DNA of 64,000 nt, taken from Phycisphaeraceae bacterium (GTDB lineage: Bacteria > Planctomycetota > Phycisphaerae > Phycisphaerales > UBA1924). Under the pieces are notes generated by a model. The model saw nothing but the letters and a program-made list of their open reading frames with translations, was not told the origin of the DNA and ran no database searches. Position 1 is the stretch's first letter; each line of letters starts with the position of its first letter. The DNA is taken from positions 1,488,001 through 1,552,000 of the forward strand of contig JAHBWV010000001.1 of the NCBI GenBank assembly GCA_019636845.1, read 5' to 3'. Positions 51,457 through 59,730 of this stretch are shown piece after piece. Made by a program: the position numbers and the translations under genes.

Positions 51457-53904
51457 ATGCCAGCCCTGTGGTCATTAGAAAGTACGTACGCTGCTGGCCC
51501 TGAAGGCACCAGTATCTGTATTGTATTCCGAGTGACAGGCCTTGTAGAATTCGTGCCAAAAGTTGATCAGTCAAGAGTAATTGATACCAAGAAGATCGGC
51601 GATGTACAGCTAGCAACATTTGGACCAATTGTTGGGTGGCGCTGGGACGCAGACGCAGGACATTTGTTCAGGCGTATATCTACTGACTACGAACGGTTGC
51701 CTGCCGCATCTTCAATATTTAGTATTGACTCAGACGGCGACGATTGGCTCGTAACTGTGGCTATACGCCTAAAGCAGACCGAGCAAATTGCCATTAATAA
51801 TGAGAGCAATGCATCGACTGCGTATGACGAAAGACTATTTGTCAGTGCGATCGACGCTGGCTGTGTCATCCTGCGTGGCACGCCAGCGGGGCAATCTACG
51901 AGCAATACAGCATTTCGAATCACCGGCATAGGAACCGGTTTTGAGAATCTGAGCATGACGCCGAGCGCCTGGCCGGTCGGCAAACTCCCCGGCTACGACG
52001 ATGGCTCGCCAGCACTTCGTGTCCACTGCGATGCACAGGCCGAGCGTGTCGCCCGCACCAACAGTGACACGACGCCGGTCACGATCGCCATGAGCGAGTG
52101 GCGCAATCTCCGCATCGGCGGCCCGCTCTTCTCCGAGGCCGTCACTGGTCGCCAACCACGCCTCCGGGTCCAGACCTCCAAGACCAATCCCTACACTCGA
52201 TACGTCGGGGCAGCCCCGCTGTTCAGCCAGTCCGAGAGTCGTTTGTCGCTCGACGCCGTCGCGGCGGACCTGAGCATCGGCCCCGCCAACGTCACGCTGG
52301 CCGTGGTCGCGTGGACCACTCAGACGACCGCCGCCCATCTTGTGGGGCGGTGGAGCGGCTCGGCCAACGCGAATCGCTCCTGGCGCATCGCTTACATCCC
52401 GACGACCTCGCCCAAGCCGAGCGTCCGCGTCGAGTTCGCCCGCAACCTCTTCATCTCGCAACTCGACGCGCCCGTGGACAACCTGGCGAATCGGACGCTG
52501 ATCGTCTATCGCGCCTCCGGCGGCCCGAGTGCCGTGCGCGAGATCTGGATCAACGGCGAACTCGTGACGACCGGCGGCCCGACCGGCTTCGGTATCAACA
52601 CCACAGCCAACAAGCGGCTCACCGTCGGAGCCCGCGCCACCGACAACAACGACCCGCCGACGACGTGGACGGACTTTCTCGACACGATCATTCCGCCGCC
52701 GCCCCCGGATGATCCTGACCAGCCCCCCGCGCTCCGCGAAGTCCCCGGCTCCGTTGACCAAGTGGCGATCTACACTGAGCGCCTGACCGACGGGCAGTTG
52801 AACCTCGTCTTCCACGAGATGGCCCGGCGCGCGACGATCGAGTTCGGCAAGCCGATCACGCAGCCAGATCCGGCCACACAGGCCTATGGGCCGGATAATC
52901 CGGCTCCGGAACGCCGCCTGGACCGTCGGCCCGTCGCGCTCATCAATCTCTTCGGCGGCGCGAACTACGACAACGATCCGCTGGGACGCGTTCCGCAGTG
53001 GTATGCAGCGAACACGGCGTGGCTGAAGGAGCAGGTGCTGGGCTGCCTCAACGGATGCGACGAGTACGAGATCATGTTCAACCGCGTCGCCGGGCAGTAC
53101 CCCGGCGACATCGTGTCGTCCGGCATCTTCGGCGATGTGCGAGATCAACCGGGCACGCCGTGCGTCTCTGCCGCCCAGTGGGCGAGCATGGAGGAGACGT
53201 GGGACGAGTTCGGGATCTCCGACCACAACGTGCGCGGCGTGGGTGTCTGGCCGTCCGACGAGAGACGCCGCGGCTGGTTCTACACCGGCGGCGGAATGTC
53301 GCTCGACGACGATGGGAACGTGACGCAGAACGCGGGGTGCCTTGCACGTATTGTCACCCCCCTCACACCGGCGTTCTACCGGGAGAGCGTGCTGGATTTC
53401 TGGGCCGCCCAGGACACGAGGTACCGCTGCCTCATGCTCGACTCGGCGATCAAGTTTGACGGTCGGTTTGTCCAGATGGTCCACTCCGAAGAGATCCGAG
53501 AGGACTTCACGCTGGTGGGTGAGTCGATCTCGACGAATCAGGCCGCGCGGCTACGAGCGCCGTGGATCGCGCTCGTGGGCGTGCCAAGCGGTCCGTGGTG
53601 GAACGAGAGCCAGAAGAACCGGGGATACAACGTCCAGTGGACGGCAAACTGGGACACGGAGCCGATTTACTTCGGTATCCAGCGTGGAGAAGAACTCGAC
53701 CTCACGAGAACATCCACGAACCCGGGTGACTCAAACAACCTCCGCTTCGGCGACATCTACACATTCGTTCGCAAGGGTGGAACGCCGGTTGCTTGGGGCG
53801 GCCAGTACGCCAAGGTCGGCGCGGCGTGGGACTACGCGACAGGCCGCATCCCGGTTGGCCGTTTCACGATGCTCTCTCCAAGAAACGCCCGCGTCTGGCG
53901 GTGA
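51457..53904 (+). CDS. Large beta-rich protein with LamG-like domain
   Basis: 815 aa from the ATG at 51457. No signal peptide. The middle (about 230-470) has a concanavalin-like look: ANVTLAVVAWTTQTTAAHLVGRWSGSANANRSWRIAY, REIWINGELVTTG, LTVGARATDNN, GSVDQVAIYTERLTDGQLNLVFHEM. The C-terminal third (WYAANTAWLKEQVLGCLNGCDEYEIMFNR, SVLDFWAAQDTRYRCLMLDSAIKFDG) may be a distinct domain. Codon composition changes sharply near 51,960: the first 170 codons are much less GC-rich. A tail-fibre-like or surface role is possible. Confidence 0.65.
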   Translation: MPALWSLESTYAAGPEGTSICIVFRVTGLVEFVPKVDQSRVIDTKKIGDVQLATFGPIVGWRWDADAGHLFRRISTDYERLPAASSIFSIDSDGDDWLVTVAIRLKQTEQIAINNESNASTAYDERLFVSAIDAGCVILRGTPAGQSTSNTAFRITGIGTGFENLSMTPSAWPVGKLPGYDDGSPALRVHCDAQAERVARTNSDTTPVTIAMSEWRNLRIGGPLFSEAVTGRQPRLRVQTSKTNPYTRYVGAAPLFSQSESRLSLDAVAADLSIGPANVTLAVVAWTTQTTAAHLVGRWSGSANANRSWRIAYIPTTSPKPSVRVEFARNLFISQLDAPVDNLANRTLIVYRASGGPSAVREIWINGELVTTGGPTGFGINTTANKRLTVGARATDNNDPPTTWTDFLDTIIPPPPPDDPDQPPALREVPGSVDQVAIYTERLTDGQLNLVFHEMARRATIEFGKPITQPDPATQAYGPDNPAPERRLDRRPVALINLFGGANYDNDPLGRVPQWYAANTAWLKEQVLGCLNGCDEYEIMFNRVAGQYPGDIVSSGIFGDVRDQPGTPCVSAAQWASMEETWDEFGISDHNVRGVGVWPSDERRRGWFYTGGGMSLDDDGNVTQNAGCLARIVTPLTPAFYRESVLDFWAAQDTRYRCLMLDSAIKFDGRFVQMVHSEEIREDFTLVGESISTNQAARLRAPWIALVGVPSGPWWNESQKNRGYNVQWTANWDTEPIYFGIQRGEELDLTRTSTNPGDSNNLRFGDIYTFVRKGGTPVAWGGQYAKVGAAWDYATGRIPVGRFTMLSPRNARVWR

Positions 53905-53948
53905 CGCGTGCAGATATCCCGTTCAACACATGAAGAAAGGGCTTTCGT

Positions 53949-55022
53949 ATGCGTGCGACCCTCGGAGTGCTGTCGTTGTCGTTCTGCGTCTCACTCTCCG
54001 CTCAAGCACAGAACAACTGGGTGCAGAACAATCCCAACATCTTCTTCACTGGCGGCAACGTTGGGATCGGAACGAACGGACCCGTGCATCGGCTGTCCGT
54101 TCAGTCCGGCACAGACCGGGCGGTTGGCATCTATGTCGAGAACTCGACAATCACTGGCGATCCCACTTACGGCCTCTGGGCTCAGAGCCTACACACGACG
54201 GGCCGTGGCGTGTATGGCAGAGCCGTCGCGGAGACTGGTGCGAACATCGGTGTTCTCGGCGTCACGCGGTCGTCCACGGGTCACGGCGTGTACGGGAGCG
54301 CCTCGGAAACTTCAGGGGTGAACTTTGGCGTGCGCGGCGTGACGGACTCACCGCTCGGATTCGGAGTCCGGGGCGTCGCGGGCGCGACGGGCGTGGGCGT
54401 CAACGCAGTCGGCGTCCATGGACGCTCCTCTGGCCAGAGCGGTCGTGGCGTGTACGGGGAGGCAAACAGCGCTGACGGCACGACCTACGGCGTGATCGGC
54501 TACACAACATCGGCGTCCGGCTATGCGGTGTACGCCGACGGGGCGCTCGCCGCGAGCGGCACAAAGACGTTCGTGATCGACCACCCGCAGGATCCTGAGA
54601 ATCGCCTACTGCTGCACTACAGCGCGGAGGGACCGGAGCCCTACCTCGTGTATCGGGGAACGGTGACGCTCGATGATGCGGGCGTCGCGCAGGTCGCATT
54701 GCCGCACTACTTTGATCAGGTTGCCAGGGATCCGCAGTACCAACTCACGCCCGTCGGCGCGCCCTCGCCATCACTGCATGTTGCTCGGAAGGTGAGCGAG
54801 GGCACATTCGCCATCGGTGGCGGAGTTCCCGGGCTTGAGGTCTGCTGGACCGTAACGGCCGTTCGCAATGACCTCTGGGTCCGTGCCAATCCTCCTGCCA
54901 CGGAAAAGATGAAGCCGGATCATGAACGCGGCACCTACCTCCGCCCCGAGTTGTACGGGCAGCCTGCGACCAGAAGAACCCATTACATCTCGCCGGAGGA
55001 ACCGATTCTCGATGGGCTCTGA
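53949..55022 (+). CDS. Secreted repeat protein resembling tail-spike stems
   Basis: 357 aa with a signal peptide (MRATLGVLSLSFCVSLSAQAQ). Then FTGGNVGIGTNGPVHRLSVQS, a pattern common before S74-type tail-spike regions, followed by many short glycine repeats (GRGVYG.A, GHGVYGSAS, GFGVRGV). The C-terminal part (TKTFVIDHPQDPENRLLLHYSAEGPEPYLVYRG) is often seen in such proteins. AAAGGG upstream of the start. Last gene of the second cargo slot in B. Confidence 0.75.
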   Translation: MRATLGVLSLSFCVSLSAQAQNNWVQNNPNIFFTGGNVGIGTNGPVHRLSVQSGTDRAVGIYVENSTITGDPTYGLWAQSLHTTGRGVYGRAVAETGANIGVLGVTRSSTGHGVYGSASETSGVNFGVRGVTDSPLGFGVRGVAGATGVGVNAVGVHGRSSGQSGRGVYGEANSADGTTYGVIGYTTSASGYAVYADGALAASGTKTFVIDHPQDPENRLLLHYSAEGPEPYLVYRGTVTLDDAGVAQVALPHYFDQVARDPQYQLTPVGAPSPSLHVARKVSEGTFAIGGGVPGLEVCWTVTAVRNDLWVRANPPATEKMKPDHERGTYLRPELYGQPATRRTHYISPEEPILDGL

Positions 55023-55168
55023 CATGTGACCACGCAGAGCCTCTTGGGCTTCGGTCGAACCCAGTTGATAGGCAACATTCGCAACGTGACCTGTGTTTTC
55101 ATTCCCCGGCTCCGTTCCCTCGCAAGTAACGATCCACGGCGTTGTTGGGGGTTCCCCATGCGAGAGGG

Positions 55169-55197
55169 TGGCCGATCAGCAGATCATGGGGTATATT
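55169..55197 (+). promoter_or_regulatory. Promoter of the conserved element ncRNA (B)
   Basis: TGGCCG (55169-55174), 17-bp spacer, TATATT (55192-55197). Confidence 0.65.
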
Positions 55198-55203
55198 GGT
55201 CGT

Positions 55204-55317
55204 AGATCCTCCCAAGACGCTGTTGCGACCGGTTGATCAGCAGCATCCGCGTCGCGGCCCGATCGGGCCAAGCGTCTTCAGCAGCCAGCCTCTTCCTCAA
55301 CGGGAAGGGGCTGGTTT
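55204..55317 (+). ncRNA. Conserved element ncRNA (copy in B)
   Basis: 114 nt starting AGATCCTCCC. Stems: AAGACGCT (55214-55221) with AGCGTCTT (55271-55278), GGCCC-GATC-GGGCC, and a terminator hairpin CCAGCC..GGCTGG followed by TTT. Compared with A, a G-C pair has become A-T in the long stem and the loop of the inner hairpin differs, while the pairing stays. Confidence 0.7.
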
Positions 55318-55373
55318 CATGGTGGGGCCGCATGGTCCGCGCGACGCTCGCACTGCAGAAGTCGTGTTTCAAC

Positions 55374-55400
55374 GTATCGCATGTGTCGCATGTATCGCGG
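55374..55400. repeat. Three 9-bp iterons after the ncRNA (B)
   Basis: GTATCGCAT, GTGTCGCAT, GTATCGCGG. Same units as 21535-21561 in the opposite alternation. Confidence 0.6.
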
Positions 55401-55572
55401 CATGGCAGAACACATGGTGCAAAGCATGGCCGCAACGGCCGCACGGCCCCGGGCTGCACTCCATCCCCCAGCCCCGCTTTCAATCGCGGAACGTAGCCCG
55501 GCGATGGCGAGTTCCCGCGCCAGAGTTCGGCGTGTTGCCGGGCAACGGGCCGCATGGGCCGCACGGGTCCAC

Positions 55573-55968
55573 CTAGGCGTCCGCGCCGGTCGCCGCACGC
55601 ACGGCCGCTGCCACGCGCTTTGTCTGGTCGTGCGCTTCGTCGGCAGTCGCATCGAGCGCCTCCCGCGCCAATCGCATCTGCTCTTCCCACGGCGTACCGG
55701 GCGGCGGCGGCACGTGCTTGTTCGGGTTGAGATCAGCCAGACGCTCGGCCTCCCGGAAGTCGCCGCGGGCCCAGGCGAGCATCTCTTGGATGTGCCTGTA
55801 CGTCTCGCCGTCGGTGTGCTCGGGGCGAACCAGCGCCAAGCCCGGCTCGCGGGCCGCCTTCAGGGCGCAGATCCGGTGTGTGAGCATGTTGTCATGCGCG
55901 CGGCTCTCGGCTTCGTCGCGCTGCGACTGCCGCTCGATTCGGTTCAGACGCGACCGCAGCGATCGCAT
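55573..55968 (-). CDS. Hypothetical protein, element-backbone family (copy in B)
   Basis: 131 aa: [60 protein letters not shown], matching 13148-13552. In A the zinc-ribbon gene stands directly at this place, so the gene has been gained here or lost there. Confidence 0.75.
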   Translation of the reverse strand: MRSLRSRLNRIERQSQRDEAESRAHDNMLTHRICALKAAREPGLALVRPEHTDGETYRHIQEMLAWARGDFREAERLADLNPNKHVPPPPGTPWEEQMRLAREALDATADEAHDQTKRVAAAVRAATGADA

Positions 55969-55984
55969 GGGCGGCTCCTCCTGG

Positions 55985-56245
55985 CTACGACGTGACGAAC
56001 GTCCCGCCCGCCGCGAGCCACTGCTCCAGCGGGTTGGGGGCGGCCTTGTCGAGGATCACCAGCCGAGGGTGCGACACGCGCCCGCAACGGTCGCACCCGA
56101 TCCGGTCGCCGGGCTTGGTCGTCAGGTCGCACTCGGGTGGCCCCTGCACGAAGTGCTGCGGCCAGCCGCGCCCGTTGCAGCGTGGGCAGGCACCGACGAT
56201 GCCGCGCCGCTCCTCCAGCCGCTTCAGCCGTCCGGTCAGGCGCAT
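55985..56245 (-). CDS. Zinc-ribbon protein, element backbone (copy in B)
   Basis: 86 aa, MRLTGRLKRLEERRG, CPRCNGRGW and CDRCGRV. Overlaps the HTH gene upstream, as in A. Confidence 0.75.
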   Translation of the reverse strand: MRLTGRLKRLEERRGIVGACPRCNGRGWPQHFVQGPPECDLTTKPGDRIGCDRCGRVSHPRLVILDKAAPNPLEQWLAAGGTFVTS

Positions 56246-56688
56246 GCTCGATCCCCCCAATTCACCTGCTGTGATGTTGGCGGCGGCACGGGCGGCGTAC
56301 TCGACGCCTCCTTCATCGACCGCTCCAGGTCGTCCACGCGGGTGGCGAGGTCATCCAGTTCGATCGACTCGCGGCTGAACTTCAGGAGCGCCGTCGCGGC
56401 CGAGACGCGGCTGCTCATCGGCGCGGACGTGTCGGCCATGATCTTCGCGAGCACCTGCACCGCCACCGGCGCGAACTTCTGACTGGCCGCCATCGCCTGC
56501 GAGAACGACTCCCTCCGCGCCTTGCGGAACGCCTTCGAGAAGTTCGGGTCGTCCATCCACCGGTACATCGTGCGGCGACCAACGCCCGCGGCCTTGGCGG
56601 CGTGCGCAACCGTGGGCTCGTCGAGCAGCGCGAGGATCGCCTTCTCCTGCGTCGTCGTCAGACCCGAACTGGACCTTCGAGTTGCCAA
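56236..56688 (-). CDS. HTH protein resembling a phage terminase small subunit (copy in B)
   Basis: 150 aa from a TTG at 56688 with GGGGG upstream. LTTTQEKAILALLDEPTVAHAAKAAGVGRRTMYRWMDDPNFSKAFRKARRESF and VSAATALLKFSRESIELDDLATRVDDLERSM. The acidic N-terminal tail of the A copy is missing. Confidence 0.75.
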   Translation of the reverse strand: MATRRSSSGLTTTQEKAILALLDEPTVAHAAKAAGVGRRTMYRWMDDPNFSKAFRKARRESFSQAMAASQKFAPVAVQVLAKIMADTSAPMSSRVSAATALLKFSRESIELDDLATRVDDLERSMKEASSTPPVPPPTSQQVNWGDRACA

Positions 56689-56947
56689 CGTGTGCCCCCA
56701 TGCGCCGCGCTCACGCGACCCCTGACCCCATCACGTGCCTTCGCACCCACCCGCACCCCGTCGCGTCCCGATGTAGGCGGCTGCCTACTTGCGCTTCCAC
56801 AGGTCCGCCACGTCGCCCCAGTTGCCCACAAACCCCTCGGAATCCGCTGGAATACAGCATACTCCGGTCGCTGACGCCTTGCATGTGTACGAGTGTCATG
56901 GCTTGATGTGTTCCACGTGGGCGAAGCCGCCCGCGTAGGAGAACGCC
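56689..56947. promoter_or_regulatory. Conserved divergent control region (B)
   Basis: Counterpart of 22528-22772. Contains a perfect hairpin GTAGGC-ggct-GCCTAC, the ACTTGC motif and the GGAATCCGCTGGAATACAGC phrase. Confidence 0.6.
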
Positions 56948-57199
56948 ATGACGCACGCGAACCAGATCTCGCCGTTCCACCAACTCAAGGCCGCCGCGAG
57001 GGCGGCGCACGAGCGCCTCGGGCTTCGCCACCAACCGGTGGTGGTCCGCAGCGAGGAGAGCGCCTTCAGCATCGCCGACCGCACCAGCGCGGGGATGGTG
57101 GTGCTGGGCGAGGGCGCGTACTGGGTGGTCTGCCTCGCCGACGCCGAGCGGCTGGTGAACGCCGGGTACGAGTACGCCCCGAGGCCGACGAGCCGCTGA
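56948..57199 (+). CDS. Small hypothetical protein, B-specific
   Basis: 83 aa: ISPFHQLKAAARAAHERLGLRHQPVVVRSEESAFSIADRTSAGMVVLGEGAYWVVCLADAERLVNAGYEYA. GGAG upstream. It occupies the place of the 100-aa gene in A but is not its relative. Unknown function. Confidence 0.55.
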   Translation: MTHANQISPFHQLKAAARAAHERLGLRHQPVVVRSEESAFSIADRTSAGMVVLGEGAYWVVCLADAERLVNAGYEYAPRPTSR

Positions 57200-57238
57200 A
57201 CCGACGACCAACGCGCCACACACCGACGGAGACGATTC

Positions 57239-57601
57239 ATGACGAACCCCCACGACCCCCACGACACCCACGCCAAACATCATCTCAACCGCAAGCCATC
57301 TCTCGACGCGCTGGCCAAGCGCCACGACCTCGACGAGGAACTCGAATGGGCCACGGCGGAACTGCTGCTGGAGACCTTGGAGACTCGCGGCCGCGACGCG
57401 CTCGACTTCCACGAGATCCCCGTCAGCGCGATCCGCGACATCGTGCGGCACGCCTTCGAGAGCGGGTACAGATCCGGCTTGCACGCTGGCTATCGCCAGG
57501 GGCGAAGCGACGCCTGCGACGAGGCACGCGGCAAGGAGGCCCGAACCCAGCCCCGCAACCCCGACCTCGTAGACCGAGCCACAACCGACCCGACGACCTG
57601 A
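57239..57601 (+). CDS. Small helical protein, B-specific
   Basis: 120 aa: LDALAKRHDLDEELEWATAELLLETLETRGRDALDFHEIPVSAIRDIVRHAFESGYRSGLHAGYRQGRSDACDEA. Ends in NPDLVDRATTDPTT, which resembles the end of the A gene at 22773 (NPELNPGSTT), as if the two shared a 3' end. Followed by the conserved terminator. Confidence 0.6.
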   Translation: MTNPHDPHDTHAKHHLNRKPSLDALAKRHDLDEELEWATAELLLETLETRGRDALDFHEIPVSAIRDIVRHAFESGYRSGLHAGYRQGRSDACDEARGKEARTQPRNPDLVDRATTDPTT

Positions 57602-57630
57602 AGCCCGCGACCTGCGGGCTTCGCTGTTTA
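57600..57630 (+). terminator. Terminator after the B-specific small genes
   Basis: GAAGCCCGC, loop GACCT, GCGGGCTTC, GCTGTTTA; as at 23074. Confidence 0.7.
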
Positions 57631-57643
57631 CAGGAGCAACGCC

Positions 57644-57895
57644 ATGCACGACACCGACCTTCAGGACATCCTGCTCAACGCCATCCAGAACATCCTCGAC
57701 GCCAGGGACGAGGTCGAGGGCGAGGACGACGACATCGCGCTCGCCGAGATCGCCCGCGACATGGTCAGCGACCTCGAGGACCTTGCGAGCGTCAGCACCT
57801 TCGAGCGGGCCGGATTGATGACCACCAACGCCGGGATCGTCCTGCGCTTCGGCGACGGCTCGGTCTTCCAGATCAGCATCGTGCAGAGCAGGTGA
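57644..57895 (+). CDS. Small acidic conserved protein (copy in B)
   Basis: 83 aa, almost identical to 23163-23414 (HDTDLQDILLNAIQNILDARDEVEGEDDDIALAEIARDM). AGGAG upstream. Confidence 0.75.
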   Translation: MHDTDLQDILLNAIQNILDARDEVEGEDDDIALAEIARDMVSDLEDLASVSTFERAGLMTTNAGIVLRFGDGSVFQISIVQSR

Positions 57896-57997
57896 TCCCC
57901 ACACCTCGCTCATCCACGCGCCGCTCCGGGAGACCGGTGCGAGCGCGATTCCCCGGAGCGATGTGCGCCGGGTTCCACCCCAACGACGGAGACCACC

Positions 57998-58684
57998 ATG
58001 TCCAAGAAGACCCCCACGACGAAGTCCAAGCCCGCCAGCAAGACGAGCAGCAAGCCCGCGCCGGACACGGCCGCGAACGACAAAGCCCGCGCCGACGCGC
58101 TCGCCAAGTTGAACGCGGCACCCGCCAAGGACGCCACCAAGCGGACCAAGCCATCGCGCGGGTCCAAGCCCGAGGGGTGGGAGAACGACCCGCTGGAGAA
58201 CGACGCGGCGCTGGAGGCCGCCCTTGCGGGAACGAACGCGGCCCCGACGCCGCCCACGGTCGCCCACGGCGCGAAGCCCGCCAAGGGTGGCGGCAAGAAC
58301 GCCACCGCCGCCAAGGGAACGCCCACGGGCGAACCTCGGGCGACGGGTGGCAAGGTGGCCAAGGAGGCGAAGGACGCAAAGACCCCCGCGGCCAAGCCCG
58401 CGAAGCCAGCCAAGGCGAAGCGCATCTCGGCGCTCGACGCGGCCGCGAAGGTTCTCGCCGAGTCCGACCGCCCGCTCCGCGCCATCGACATGATCGAGGT
58501 CATGCACGCCAAGGGCCTCTGGACCAGCCCGGGCGGCAAGACGCCCGAGGCCACGCTTTACGCCGCCATCACCCGCGAGATCGCAGCCAAGGGGACCGAC
58601 GCCCGCTTCAAGAAGGTCGATCGCGGGATGTTCGCCAGCACCCCAGCGGCCCCCACGACCGCCAAGTCCGGGAAGGGCGGGTGA
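57998..58684 (+). CDS. Histone-H1-like protein with HARE-HTH winged helix (copy in B)
   Basis: 228 aa. The Lys/Ala/Pro-rich tail has drifted ([29 protein letters not shown]) but the winged helix ([48 protein letters not shown]) is nearly unchanged, so the DNA-binding part is what selection keeps. Confidence 0.85.
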   Translation: MSKKTPTTKSKPASKTSSKPAPDTAANDKARADALAKLNAAPAKDATKRTKPSRGSKPEGWENDPLENDAALEAALAGTNAAPTPPTVAHGAKPAKGGGKNATAAKGTPTGEPRATGGKVAKEAKDAKTPAAKPAKPAKAKRISALDAAAKVLAESDRPLRAIDMIEVMHAKGLWTSPGGKTPEATLYAAITREIAAKGTDARFKKVDRGMFASTPAAPTTAKSGKGG

Positions 58685-58687
58685 GCC

Positions 58688-58954
58688 ATGACGACCACGA
58701 CGCCCGACCTGAGTTCGCCGGAGTTCGATCCCCGCGACGCCGTCCTTGAAGCAGCCCTCGCGCTCCTCGAAGCACGCGCCGCACACATGCTGACGGTGGA
58801 TGAATGGGTCGGCCTCGCCCGCGCGGTGGCGAAGTGCCAAGGCATACAGACGGTCGGCTACCTGACCGACCGCGACCTCGATCAGGTCGTCGAGGACGAG
58901 GTGGACTGGGACACCGAACGCGACGGCCCGCTGCCCGAAGCAGAATCGCTCTGA
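58688..58954 (+). CDS. Small acidic conserved protein after HARE-HTH (copy in B)
   Basis: 88 aa: SSPEFDPRDAVLEAALALLEARAAHMLTVDEWVGLARAVAKCQGIQTVGYLTDRDLDQVVEDEVDW. 3 bp after the preceding stop, as in A. Confidence 0.7.
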   Translation: MTTTTPDLSSPEFDPRDAVLEAALALLEARAAHMLTVDEWVGLARAVAKCQGIQTVGYLTDRDLDQVVEDEVDWDTERDGPLPEAESL

Positions 58955-58982
58955 TCGGACCCCTAAGGCCCGAGAACAACCC

Positions 58983-59010
58983 CACCTCGGCCTATGGCCG
59001 GGGTGTTTGT
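58983..59010 (+). terminator. Terminator of the small-gene operon (B)
   Basis: CACCTCGGCC, loop TAT, GGCCGGGGTG, TTTGT. One G-U pair replaces a G-C of the A version. Confidence 0.75.
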
Positions 59011-59035
59011 GCGGCGGCATCCCGCAGCTCATGCC

Positions 59036-59066
59036 TTGCGAGCAAACCGCCGAAGTGTATACTTCG
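59036..59066 (+). promoter_or_regulatory. Promoter and operator of the AbrB-Doc pair
   Basis: TTGCGA (59036-59041), 16-bp spacer, TATACT (59058-59063). The -10 lies inside a near-palindrome CGAAGTGT-ATACTTCG (59051-59066), so a bound repressor would block it. This suits autoregulation by the AbrB-type antitoxin. Confidence 0.65.
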
Positions 59067-59101
59067 TATGTACGATGTAGTAACGGTTCCCGGAGGCCCC
59101 C

Positions 59102-59329
59102 ATGATCAAGACACTCACCAAGCACGGCAACAGCTACGCGCTGGTCATCGACAAGCCGATCCTCGAACTCCTGAACTTCGAGCCGGGCGCTCCCTTGGAA
59201 GTCAGCACCGACGGGAAGGTGCTGACGATCAGCCGGGCAAGCGACGCTAGCCGCGATGGCCGGTTGGCAAAGTCGCTCGCGAAGGTCAACGCCAAGCACG
59301 GCAAGGCCCTGAAGCGTCTTGCGGAGTGA
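59102..59329 (+). CDS. AbrB/MazE-type antitoxin
   Basis: 75 aa with the AbrB swapped-hairpin pattern IKTLTKHGNSYALVIDKPILELLNFEPGAPLEVSTDGKVLTISR, then a basic helix that would cover the toxin. GGAGG upstream. It stands 6 bp before the Doc gene and should bind the palindrome in its own promoter. Confidence 0.88.
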   Translation: MIKTLTKHGNSYALVIDKPILELLNFEPGAPLEVSTDGKVLTISRASDASRDGRLAKSLAKVNAKHGKALKRLAE

Positions 59330-59335
59330 GCTCGC

Positions 59336-59722
59336 ATGACCCCGGAATGGCTGCGCGTCGATGACGTGCTGCAGATCCACCAGGATCAGATCGAGCGCTA
59401 CGGCGGCAGCCCGGATCTCCGCGATCCAGGCCTGCTGACCTCCGCCGTAGAGACGCCGCGCGCCATGTTCGATGGGAGATGCCTTCACGGGGATCTCTTT
59501 GAGATGGCAGCGGCGTACCTCTTCCACATCGTGCAGAACCATCCGTTCATGGACGGGAACAAGCGGACCGGCACAGCGGTGGCATTGGTCTTCCTCGATC
59601 TGAACGGGATCGAGATGGCCATCGACGATGACGCGCTGGTTGACCATGTGCTCGGCGTCGCGCAGGGCCGGATCGCCAAGCCGGAGATCGCCGCGTTCCT
59701 GAAGGAGCACGTCGTGGATTGA
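59336..59722 (+). CDS. doc: Doc-type toxin (Fic fold)
   Basis: 128 aa, Fic/Doc motif HPFMDGNKRTG at 69-79. The GNKR form, with Lys in place of the second Gly, is that of Doc, which phosphorylates elongation factor Tu and stops translation. Length fits. Convergent with the methyltransferase gene, 8 bp away. It would keep element B in the population by addiction. Confidence 0.9.
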   Translation: MTPEWLRVDDVLQIHQDQIERYGGSPDLRDPGLLTSAVETPRAMFDGRCLHGDLFEMAAAYLFHIVQNHPFMDGNKRTGTAVALVFLDLNGIEMAIDDDALVDHVLGVAQGRIAKPEIAAFLKEHVVD

Positions 59723-59730
59723 AGCGTTCT

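Larger units (their letters stand above)
55023..55572. other. Noncoding block of B with ncRNA and iterons
   Basis: 550 bp without a gene. It holds the ncRNA promoter, the ncRNA, the iterons and a 33-bp segment at 55543-55575 identical in A (21710-21742) that contains the stop codon of the next minus-strand gene and two GGGCCGCA(T/C) repeats. Confidence 0.6.
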
